Positions 8,019 through 15,063 of a stretch of 32,139 bases of DNA are shown here, in pieces. The DNA lies in the NCBI GenBank assembly GCA_009779135.1, contig WREW01000013.1, positions 1 to 32,139 of the forward strand, read 5' to 3'. Origin of the DNA: Alphaproteobacteria bacterium (lineage in GTDB: Bacteria; Pseudomonadota; Alphaproteobacteria; UBA9219). Position 1 is the stretch's first letter, and each line of letters opens with the position of its first letter. The position numbers and the translations under genes are program-made. Under the pieces are notes generated by a model. It made no database searches and had not been told where the DNA came from. It saw only the letters and a program-made list of their open reading frames with translations.

Positions 8019-9278
8019 TTAAGCCGCATCCCTTTTCACCTGCGCAAAATACTGTGCAACCTGCAAGGCCAACCGCTCCGCAACATCCTGCTTACTCAGC
8101 CTTGGCCAAGGTTCAACAGCAATCTCATCATGCGCAAGGCGTTTGAGGAAAATGATTTCATTGTCATCCTTGCCGAATCCTAGTTCCTGTCCGACCTGAT
8201 TGGCAAGAATCCAGTCGCATCCTTTTTTAAGAAGCTTGGCTTTGGCGTAATCAACCACATGATCCGTTTCAGCGGCAAAGCCGACAACAAGCCGCGCGCG
8301 GTTCATCTGCTGCGTGGCAAGCGTTTCAAGAATATCCGGATTGACCGTCAGCATGACAGAAGGCGGCAAAAGCCCCTTTTTCATTTTTGTATCCGCGCTC
8401 AAAACAGGCCGCCAGTCCGCCACAGCCGCCGCACAGACAACCACATCAACGGCCCCCGCTTTTTGGCAGGCCTCAAGCATCTGCCGCGCCGTTTGAACAT
8501 GAATAGTGTGCACATGCTTGGGATCTTCAAGACAGGTCGGCCCGGAAACAAGAGTCACATCAGCCCCTTGCGCGGCCAAAGCTGCCGCAATGGCATGACC
8601 CTGCTTGCCCGAAGAGTGATTGCCGAGAAAGCGCACAGGATCCAAAGGCTCATACGTCGGCCCGCTTGTTACAAGCGCGCGAAGGCCGGAAAGCGCGCCC
8701 GTCATAGTCTGATCGGAGGGCGCCGCGTTTTGAAAAAAACCACGCACGGCATCGAGGATCTCCAAAGGCTCAACCATGCGCCCTTCACCTTCCTCACCAC
8801 ACGCCAAAAATCCACGGGCAGGCCCGACTTGCAGGACTCCACGCGCGCGCAGCGTGGCAATATTGGCCTCTGTCGCAGGATGGGCCCACATCACGCTGTT
8901 CATGGCCGGTGCGACAAGAACAGGCACGTTTGACGCCAGCAAAACAGCGCTTGCCAGATTATCAGCAAGACCATGCGCCATTTTGGCAAGTAAATTGGCG
9001 GTAGCGGGCGCCACAACAATCAAATCATTTTGACGCGAAAGGTTGATATGGGAAAGCCTTTCATCATCATCAGAGCTGAAAAGATCCGTAGCAACGGGCG
9101 CGCCCGTAAGGGCCGAAACGCTTAAAGGCGTGATAAACTTTTGCCCGCCCTGCGTCAGCAGGCCGTGCACGATCGCGCCCTCTTTTTGAAGAAGGCGAAC
9201 CAGCTCAAGAGATTTATAAGCCGCAATGCCGCCCGAAATAATCAGGAGCACCCGCCGCCCGAACAAGGAACCTTCCAT
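8019..9278 (-). CDS. coaBC: Bifunctional phosphopantothenoylcysteine decarboxylase / phosphopantothenate-cysteine ligase
   Basis: This 419-residue two-domain enzyme carries out two steps of coenzyme A synthesis: it joins cysteine to 4'-phosphopantothenate (CoaB, C-terminal) and decarboxylates the product (CoaC, N-terminal flavoprotein). The CoaC part shows SGGIAAYKSLELVR, the flavin-site PAMNSVMW and the ACGEEGEGRM segment with the active-site Cys. The CoaB part begins near residue 200 with TSGPTYEPLDPVRFLGNHSSGKQG and contains the KMKK segment and VGFAAET. Length is normal. The ATG at 9278 has GGGAGA upstream. It begins 14 bases after the SH3 protein gene and precedes dut on the same strand. 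Confidence 0.96.
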   Translation of the reverse strand: MEGSLFGRRVLLIISGGIAAYKSLELVRLLQKEGAIVHGLLTQGGQKFITPLSVSALTGAPVATDLFSSDDDERLSHINLSRQNDLIVVAPATANLLAKMAHGLADNLASAVLLASNVPVLVAPAMNSVMWAHPATEANIATLRARGVLQVGPARGFLACGEEGEGRMVEPLEILDAVRGFFQNAAPSDQTMTGALSGLRALVTSGPTYEPLDPVRFLGNHSSGKQGHAIAAALAAQGADVTLVSGPTCLEDPKHVHTIHVQTARQMLEACQKAGAVDVVVCAAAVADWRPVLSADTKMKKGLLPPSVMLTVNPDILETLATQQMNRARLVVGFAAETDHVVDYAKAKLLKKGCDWILANQVGQELGFGKDDNEIIFLKRLAHDEIAVEPWPRLSKQDVAERLALQVAQYFAQVKRDAA

Positions 9279-9292
9279 CCTGCTGTCTCCCG

Positions 9293-9790
9293 CTAACCAA
9301 AAACCTCAGCCCTGTAAGCGCCCCAAAAAGAGCTTTTCGGTAGATAGCCTTTAAAACGCCCAAACACAAGAAAACAAGAATCACGCGCACAACGGCGAAT
9401 CTCCCCCACGACCCCGGGCTGCAGATAAGCCACTACCGCAGAATCAAGGTCTTCATTCGCCATAAGGGGCTGATCCGTCTGGCCGATCACGATGCCGGTA
9501 CGCCGCCCGCGCAGGACGCTTTTATGAATCCAACCTTCTGAGCCTTCCCAGTCACGCACGCGGCGCCAGACATCATATTCGGCGGTGATTTCCAGCGGCA
9601 TGCCTTCAAGCCTGTAAACCCACTCAATAGGATAGCGCGTCCCCGGCCCCGTGCGTAAATTGGCCTCATCCGCCTGCAGTGAGGCAAAGCGCGGCAAAGG
9701 CAGCCCCGTTGTTAAAGGAGATTCCGACCCCGCCCAAGCCATCCATGGCGCGGAAAGAAAAACAACAAAGAACAAAAAACGAAGATTCAT
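9293..9790 (-). CDS. Secreted SH3-domain protein
   Basis: This 165-residue exported protein has a clear signal peptide (MNLRFLFFVVFLSAPWMAWA). A bacterial SH3-type domain follows with LRTGPGTRYPIEWVY, DVWRRVRDWEGSEGWIHKSVL. A second, more divergent SH3-like unit starts near PLMANEDLDSAVVAYLQPG and ends GRFKGYLPKSSFWGAY. Domains of this type commonly bind peptidoglycan or proteins in the periplasm; the exact role is unknown. The ATG at 9790 was chosen because the signal peptide starts exactly there, whereas the longer upstream reading adds a basic stretch without the look of coding sequence. It is probably co-transcribed with coaBC and divergent from the histidine kinase. Confidence 0.82.
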   Translation of the reverse strand: MNLRFLFFVVFLSAPWMAWAGSESPLTTGLPLPRFASLQADEANLRTGPGTRYPIEWVYRLEGMPLEITAEYDVWRRVRDWEGSEGWIHKSVLRGRRTGIVIGQTDQPLMANEDLDSAVVAYLQPGVVGEIRRCARDSCFLVFGRFKGYLPKSSFWGAYRAEVFG

Positions 9791-9910
9791 AACAACCGCA
9801 TTAAATCCTTGGTGACGCCGCCGCGCAAGCCCCGAACATAGCAATAAAGAATGCAGCCGTAGGCGCGCGTTTAAGCCTTTTTGTACCAAATCAGCTTTTC
9901 ATCTCTGATT

Positions 9911-11866
9911 ATGGCTTTTCTTGACAAACAAACAACAGAGCGGGAACTCAAGGCCGAGCGCGCAGGCGCCCTTTACGCCGCCGCCATCCAGACGATGCGG
10001 GTAGGCGTCCTCATCCGTGACATGAGCATATCAGAACATCCCATTGTTTTCATTAACGATGCCTTCACAAATCTGACAGGCTATAGTTTGGAAGACATCC
10101 ACAAAAACAGCACCGGCTTTCTGTTCGGCGCGCAAACAGATCAAAGCGCCATCCGCGCCTTTCACAAAGCCCTGCAGGAAGGCAAGGCCTTAACGCAGGA
10201 GATTCTCCTCTACCGCAAAAACGGCAGCCCCTTCTGGGCCGAGTGGTTTTTAACACCCATGCATGATAATGAAAACAAGCTCACCTATTTTGTAAGCCTG
10301 TTTTACGACATTTCGGTGCAGCATCAGGCGCAGGAAGATCTGATGGCCGCCAAGTTTCAGGCCGAGCACGCCAATGCGGTCAAAACCAATTTCCTTGCGA
10401 TGATGAGCCATGAAATCCGCACGCCTATCAATGGGATTCTGGGCATTCTTTATCTTTTAAAAGATACGAAACTCGATCAGGAACAACGCCATCTTCTCGA
10501 GATCGCAACCAGATCAAGCGATGTCCTGCGCGGCATTATCAACGACATTCTGGACTTCGCCAAAATGGAAGCCGGCAAGGTAGAGATCATCAATGAACCC
10601 TTTTCCCTGCACAGCCTGCTTGGCGAGGTCGCCGCTCTGGGACAGACTCTGGTGGGGCAAAAGCATCTCGACCTTACCTTGGAACAAGCCCTATCCTTGC
10701 CGGACGGAGTCTGCGGCGATGCCGCGCGGTTGAGGCAGATTTTCCTCAATCTTTTATCCAATGCCATCAAGTTTACGGAAAAGGGCGCAATTACGATCCG
10801 CGCCGCGCCGGCAGGTTCCCCAAAAATCCGCTTTGAGATTGAAGACACAGGCATCGGAATCAGCGAATCCGACCAGTCCCGATTGTTTTTAGAGTTCAGT
10901 CAGGTTGAGCGCTCTTTCACCCGAAGATTCACCGGCACCGGTCTGGGGCTTGCGATTTCGCGCAAGCTCGTCACGCTGATGGAAGGCGAGATCGGCGTTG
11001 AAAGCCGCCTTGGGCGAGGAAGCCTTTTCTGGTTTACACTTCCCATGCGGGAAGGGGAGGTTGCCCAACCTCTTCAGGAAACAAAAAGCCAGAGCCACAA
11101 GCTTGATCTGTCCGCCGCGCGGATTTTGCTTGTGGAAGATAATGATACAAACCGCCTTGTGGTAAGGCGCTATCTTGAAAAAGCCGGCTTTAGTCCGGAC
11201 GAAGCACAAGACGGCGAGCAAGCGCTTGAGATGACCCAAAGCACGGCTTATGACGTTATTCTGATGGATGTCTCCATGCCGGTGATGGACGGGCTGATGG
11301 CGGCAAGCCGCATCCGCGCCTCAAAAGGCCCCAACAAAGACACAACCATCATCGCGTTGACGGCCCACGCCATGGAAGGCGATCGCCAGCGCTGCCTTGC
11401 CGTGGGCATGAATGATTATCTTGAAAAACCTCTGGCCTATGACAAGCTTGTCGCAGCGCTTGAACGTTGGCTTGCCGTCACGATCAAAGACCGGCCTTTG
11501 CAGATCACAGCCGAAGAAGATAGCGAGATCCCGCTTTTAGATCCTCAAATCCTGCAGCGCATGCGTGACGAGCTGGGCGGTAGTGCTGTGCAGGAAGTCA
11601 CGCAAAGCTTTCTTGACGATACGCCCGCGCGCCTGGCGGCGTTTGAATCCGATCATGATATGGACGCCATGCGGCAGGCGGCGCATGCGCTTAAAAGCTC
11701 AAGCGCAAGCTGCGGCCTTATCAAGCTCTCCCGATTGATGGAGAGTCTTGAAATCGCCGCCACCCGCAAAAACAAACGCACCGTAGCCACCTTGCTGCCT
11801 TTGATTAAATCCGCCTACGCAACATCCACCCAAACCCTACGTCAGGAACGAACCAGATTTATCTAA
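9911..11866 (+). CDS. Soluble hybrid sensor histidine kinase (PAS/LOV-like, HisKA, HATPase, REC, HPt)
   Basis: The 651-residue protein has no membrane segment, so it senses a cytoplasmic signal. In order: a PAS domain (about 20-137) resembling LOV domains (NDAFTNLTGYSLEDI, FGAQTD, NGSPFWAEWFLTP, FVSLFYDIS); HisKA with His167 in MMSHEIRTPINGIL; HATPase_c with the N-box LRQIFLNLLSNAIKFT, DTGIGI and GTGLGLAI; a receiver domain with ILLVEDNDTN, phospho-acceptor Asp in LMDVSMPVMDG and EKPL; and a C-terminal HPt domain with AAHALKSSSASCG. This is a complete four-step phosphorelay, as in ArcB/BarA-type kinases. The position matching the LOV flavin-adduct Cys is not Cys. The ATG at 9911 was preferred over an in-frame TTG at 9881. 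No partner response regulator gene is adjacent; the target is unknown. Confidence 0.92.
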   Translation: MAFLDKQTTERELKAERAGALYAAAIQTMRVGVLIRDMSISEHPIVFINDAFTNLTGYSLEDIHKNSTGFLFGAQTDQSAIRAFHKALQEGKALTQEILLYRKNGSPFWAEWFLTPMHDNENKLTYFVSLFYDISVQHQAQEDLMAAKFQAEHANAVKTNFLAMMSHEIRTPINGILGILYLLKDTKLDQEQRHLLEIATRSSDVLRGIINDILDFAKMEAGKVEIINEPFSLHSLLGEVAALGQTLVGQKHLDLTLEQALSLPDGVCGDAARLRQIFLNLLSNAIKFTEKGAITIRAAPAGSPKIRFEIEDTGIGISESDQSRLFLEFSQVERSFTRRFTGTGLGLAISRKLVTLMEGEIGVESRLGRGSLFWFTLPMREGEVAQPLQETKSQSHKLDLSAARILLVEDNDTNRLVVRRYLEKAGFSPDEAQDGEQALEMTQSTAYDVILMDVSMPVMDGLMAASRIRASKGPNKDTTIIALTAHAMEGDRQRCLAVGMNDYLEKPLAYDKLVAALERWLAVTIKDRPLQITAEEDSEIPLLDPQILQRMRDELGGSAVQEVTQSFLDDTPARLAAFESDHDMDAMRQAAHALKSSSASCGLIKLSRLMESLEIAATRKNKRTVATLLPLIKSAYATSTQTLRQERTRFI

Positions 11867-11885
11867 AAGCCATATCCCCCCTAAC

Positions 11886-11986
11886 TGTCATTGCGAGGAA
11901 AGCCGCCACAGGCGGCTTGACGCGGCAATCTCTGCAGACATCGCCGAGATTGCTTCGTTGGGCCTTGCGGCCGCCTCGCAATGACA
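11886..11986. repeat. Type B intergenic repeat, copy 2
   Basis: The ends are TGTCATTGCGAGGAAAGCCG and CCGCCTCGCAATGACA. The left hairpin is AGCCGCC-ACA-GGCGGCT, the central stem pairs GCAATCTC with GAGATTGC, and the right hairpin is GGCC-TTGC-GGCC. A run of six C residues precedes it. It lies just after the kinase stop. Confidence 0.82.
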
Positions 11987-12000
11987 AGAGGGCCCTCTAA

Positions 12001-12041
12001 GCCCTCCCCCCTCGCAGGGGAGGGCCCGCGTGGAGGGGGAA
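12001..12041. repeat. GC-rich palindrome (type C repeat)
   Basis: GCCCTCCCC and GGGGAGGGC arms surround CCTCGCA, with a G-rich tail (GCGTGGAGGGGG). Closely similar sequence occurs beside the type B copies at 19931 and 26737. It may act as a terminator-like or structured element, but no T-run follows. Confidence 0.6.
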
Positions 12042-12057
12042 GAAGGGAATCCCCCCC

Positions 12058-12087
12058 TTGCAACCCGCCCAAATTATGCTCTAAAAT
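12058..12087 (+). promoter_or_regulatory. Possible sigma-70 promoter for the CDC48-like gene
   Basis: TTGCAA (12058-12063), 18 bases, then TAAAAT (12082-12087) gives a plausible -35/-10 pair about 30 bases before the ATG. An AGAGG ribosome site lies at 12104-12108. The match is by eye only. Confidence 0.35.
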
Positions 12088-12118
12088 GAAATCCCCGCCT
12101 TAAAGAGGTTCCCGCCTT

Positions 12119-14140
12119 ATGTCTGCCGCCCCTCTGTCGCTTACATTGATCGAATCGCCGGAAATTGAAGACGGCGTTGTGCATCTTGATAACGCCGATC
12201 AGCGTGCTTTAACCGTTGTGGAAGGGGATATTATAAGAGTGGACGGCGCGCGCTCGGCCTATTTGAAAATCCGTCCGGCTCTGGTCGGCGACCACAACCA
12301 GCGAATCGCAAAAGTCAGCCTGCTTACGGCCCATAATCTCGGCCTGCAAAGCGGCCAGAGCCTTCAGCTTTATCATGAGCATGTCGCACCGCCTTATGCC
12401 GAGCGCATCACACTTGCCGCGCTTGATGATATTGACCGGATTCACATTCTGGCGCGTATCAAGGCGCTGGCCTCTTTCTGCCATGGCCGCGTTGTGGATA
12501 GCGATGATTCCATACGCATTCCCGCGCTGGGCCGTTTTCCTCTTTTAGCCAAGGTGAAAGCGGTTCAGCCGCAGGGCCCCGTGCAAATCACGCGGAGCAC
12601 AAGCTTTGTCGTCGAAACAGGCCTTAATCTGAGCGAAACCCTCCTCCTCGGCGGGATGCGGGATGCGTATAAGACCTGCGCCATGCTGGTTGAAAAGGGC
12701 CTCAAGAAAAAAGACCCTCATATAAGGCGCCGGATTTTGCTTTGCGGCCCCTCGGGCCTTGGAAAAGCAAGGCTGACCGCGCGCTTGGCGCAGGATTTTG
12801 AAGTTCAGCATCATGTCATCGACTGCTTGCAGATCCTTGAGCACGCGCAGGAGGGGAAGGAGTCAAAACTCAGCACGCTTTTGGTGGATCTGAGCCGTCT
12901 GGGCCCGACCCTTTTGGTTTTGGATCACATGCAAGCGCTTTCCGCGCGGCAGGATGTGAGCGCGGGCATGCTGCGCGCCCGCCTGCAGGTGAATAATTTG
13001 CTTGAAGAGGTATGGTCTTATCCGAATGTGATGGTTTTCGGCATTACATCGGACTCTTTCGAGGAGCTTGCGCAAGATGACCATATCGCGCCGGAGCTTT
13101 TCGACTTTATCCTGCCCATCGATAATTTAACGCGGTGGGAGCGGCTGGAGGTTCTCAACATCGCCGCGCGTAAGATTGAGCTTGCCAAAGACGTCGATCT
13201 TTCCCTGATTGCAGCCCTTATGCCCGGGGCAAGCGCGCGGGATCTGACCAAACTGGTGCGCAGCGCGGCGGATTTGTCGTTCGGCCCACGGGTAACGGCT
13301 TTGGATTTGCGGGAAGCCATGCGCTCCTGTCCGGTGCCTTCATCGCCCGCTATCATGTGTGACGTTCCTGACGTAAACTGGAACGATGTAGCGGGGCTTG
13401 AGGATATCAAGCATTTAATGCTCGAAACCTTGAACTGGTCGCTTTTCCAGAACGACAAGTTTATGGCCGCCGGAGTCAAACCGCCGCGCTCGGTCTTGAT
13501 GTCGGGCGGCGTAGGGACGGGCAAAACCACGCTGGCGCGCGCGCTTGCAAGCCGCATGGCCGCAAACTTTATTGAAATATCCTGCCCGCTTTTACACGCG
13601 CAGCATGGGCGGTCTGGCGCTTGTTATCTTCAAAAAGCCTTCGCTCTGGCGCGGCGCAAACCGCCTTGCATTATTTTTCTGGATGATATGGATGCGCTTT
13701 TTGAAGTCCTGTTTACGCCCGAGCTGGTGGAGCCGCCGGAACAACCCGTTGCCACACAGCTGATTGCCGAGCTTGACGCGCTCAGCGCTTTGACAGGCGT
13801 TGTGGTGATTGCGGCCACCAACAGGCCTGATCGTTTAACGCCCGAGATTCTGCGTCCCGGGCGGTTTGACTATGCCTTGACTCTTCCGATGCCGGACAAA
13901 AGCGCGCGCAAAAAGATTTTAAACATCCATGCGCGTAAACTTCTTTTGGAAGCGGATGTTGATTTCGACAGGCTAGCGCAAAACACGCAAGGCATGTCAG
14001 GCGCCGAGATTTCGGGCCTGTGCAACCGCGTCGGCATGATGGCCCTGCGCCGCACCTTGGCGGAGAATGCGGGGCCCGGCACCATGCCCGTCGTTACAGC
14101 CGACCTTTTCGATCAGGCCTTGCGAGGACGCAAGGGATAA
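12119..14140 (+). CDS. CDC48/VCP-like tandem AAA ATPase with degenerate D1
   Basis: The 673-residue protein has the CDC48/VAT layout: an N-terminal double-psi-barrel-like domain (about 1-90, with VVEGDIIRVDG and AYLKIRPAL), a linker domain to about 165, D1 (about 170-400) and D2 (about 415-670). D2 is a recognisable AAA module: Walker A GGVGTGKT (463-470), Walker B IIFLDD (518-523, second acidic residue Asp rather than Glu), sensor-1 ATNRPD and arginine fingers in RPGRFD (578-583). D1 is degenerate: Walker A GPSGLGKA (210-217) lacks the Ser/Thr, Walker B ends DH (269-270), and no RPGRFD-like finger is seen. The usual aromatic pore-loop residues are missing in both rings (D2 reads HAQHG where Cdc48 has an aromatic pair before Gly). 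The family unfolds or extracts proteins with ATP; here D1 is probably structural, and threading activity is doubtful. The substrate is unknown. Confidence 0.85.
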   Translation: MSAAPLSLTLIESPEIEDGVVHLDNADQRALTVVEGDIIRVDGARSAYLKIRPALVGDHNQRIAKVSLLTAHNLGLQSGQSLQLYHEHVAPPYAERITLAALDDIDRIHILARIKALASFCHGRVVDSDDSIRIPALGRFPLLAKVKAVQPQGPVQITRSTSFVVETGLNLSETLLLGGMRDAYKTCAMLVEKGLKKKDPHIRRRILLCGPSGLGKARLTARLAQDFEVQHHVIDCLQILEHAQEGKESKLSTLLVDLSRLGPTLLVLDHMQALSARQDVSAGMLRARLQVNNLLEEVWSYPNVMVFGITSDSFEELAQDDHIAPELFDFILPIDNLTRWERLEVLNIAARKIELAKDVDLSLIAALMPGASARDLTKLVRSAADLSFGPRVTALDLREAMRSCPVPSSPAIMCDVPDVNWNDVAGLEDIKHLMLETLNWSLFQNDKFMAAGVKPPRSVLMSGGVGTGKTTLARALASRMAANFIEISCPLLHAQHGRSGACYLQKAFALARRKPPCIIFLDDMDALFEVLFTPELVEPPEQPVATQLIAELDALSALTGVVVIAATNRPDRLTPEILRPGRFDYALTLPMPDKSARKKILNIHARKLLLEADVDFDRLAQNTQGMSGAEISGLCNRVGMMALRRTLAENAGPGTMPVVTADLFDQALRGRKG

Positions 14141-14174
14141 TCATTCTACCCCCGATACGACATACACATATATG

Positions 14175-14220
14175 TTGCCACGCGCATAGAATCAGACAAA
14201 AATAAGCAAAATCTGATTCT
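14175..14220 (+). promoter_or_regulatory. Inverted repeat and possible promoter upstream of the chaperone-usher genes
   Basis: A perfect 9-bp inverted repeat, AGAATCAGA (14188-14196) and TCTGATTCT (14212-14220), encloses an A-rich 15-base spacer. A weak -35/-10 pair (TTGCCA at 14175, 17 bases, AAAAAT at 14198) would place the -10 inside the spacer, so a protein bound to the repeat could control the locus. It could instead be a terminator for the AAA gene, although no T-run follows. Confidence 0.4.
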
Positions 14221-14250
14221 TAACCCCTTGCCAGCGCGAGCGAGCTTTCT

Positions 14251-15063
14251 ATGCGTATCAAAATATTTCTTGGTTTTTTGCTGTGTTTTTCAATCATGGC
14301 CACAGCTCCGGTTTTTGCCAATATAGCCATCACCCCGTTTTTTATTGATTTTGACGCGGCGTCCAACAAACGTGTCGTAAGCGTCAGGCTGACGAACACG
14401 ACTGATACAAAACAAACCTACCGCGCCCATTTTATCAATTACCGGCAAAACCCCGACGGCTCGCTGGTGGAGCTTACGAAGGACCAGGAAGATCCCGCCG
14501 CGCCCTTTGCCGATACATATCTGACGGTTTCGCCGCGCCAGTTTTCTATTGGCCCGGGCATTATGCAGACCGTCAATGTTGGCCGCAAACCGATGCCGAG
14601 CGCGCCGGACGGCGAATATGTCTCTTATTTGATGGTGCGGGAAATCACGCCGCCAACGCCGATAGAGCAGACAGAAGCCTCCGATCAGGAATTCGGCGTC
14701 AATATCAAAGCACTCTACGCCGCCGCCATACCCGTGCTTCTTGTCAAGGGGCAGGTGACTGCGGCCACAGCCATAGCCGGCGTTGAAAGTGCCGGTACCT
14801 CAACAAAAGACAACAACGCCCTTATTGCGGTGACGCTTGAGCGGAAAGGAACGCGCTCTTCCTATGGCAGCATTCAGATTATGGACGGCCGCAATGTCGT
14901 GGGCGAGATAAAAAACCTCCGTGTTCTTCTGACAACGAAAACACGGCGGGTTGTCATCCAGCTTAAAAAACCGGAAAGCGAGCTGAAAGGCCGGGCTTTA
15001 AAAGTCGTCTTCAAAGATGGTCGCACAGGAGAAACAATTACTGAGGAGAAAGCGGTTTTCTAA
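14251..15063 (+). CDS. Periplasmic pilus-assembly chaperone, PapD-like
   Basis: The 270-residue protein has a signal peptide (MRIKIFLGFLLCFSIMATAPVFA). Two immunoglobulin-like domains follow: the first has IAITPFFIDFD, RVVSVRLTNTTDTKQTYRAHF and LTVSPRQFSIGPGIMQTVNVGRK, corresponding to the F-G strand region that donates a strand to pilins; the second begins near IPVLLVKG. In the chaperone-usher pathway such proteins fold and cap pilin subunits in the periplasm and deliver them to the usher. The low similarity I can see to PapD/FimC, and the pairing with DUF4402 proteins, suggests a divergent branch. It is followed directly by the usher gene, whose start overlaps this gene's end. The stop is TAA at 15061. 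Confidence 0.82.
   Translation: MRIKIFLGFLLCFSIMATAPVFANIAITPFFIDFDAASNKRVVSVRLTNTTDTKQTYRAHFINYRQNPDGSLVELTKDQEDPAAPFADTYLTVSPRQFSIGPGIMQTVNVGRKPMPSAPDGEYVSYLMVREITPPTPIEQTEASDQEFGVNIKALYAAAIPVLLVKGQVTAATAIAGVESAGTSTKDNNALIAVTLERKGTRSSYGSIQIMDGRNVVGEIKNLRVLLTTKTRRVVIQLKKPESELKGRALKVVFKDGRTGETITEEKAVF

Noticed and set aside
13018-13557. Minus-strand open frame (179 codons) in the CDC48-like gene
   Set aside because: It is Ser/Arg-rich and antisense to well-conserved AAA sequence, with no recognisable domain or ribosome site.
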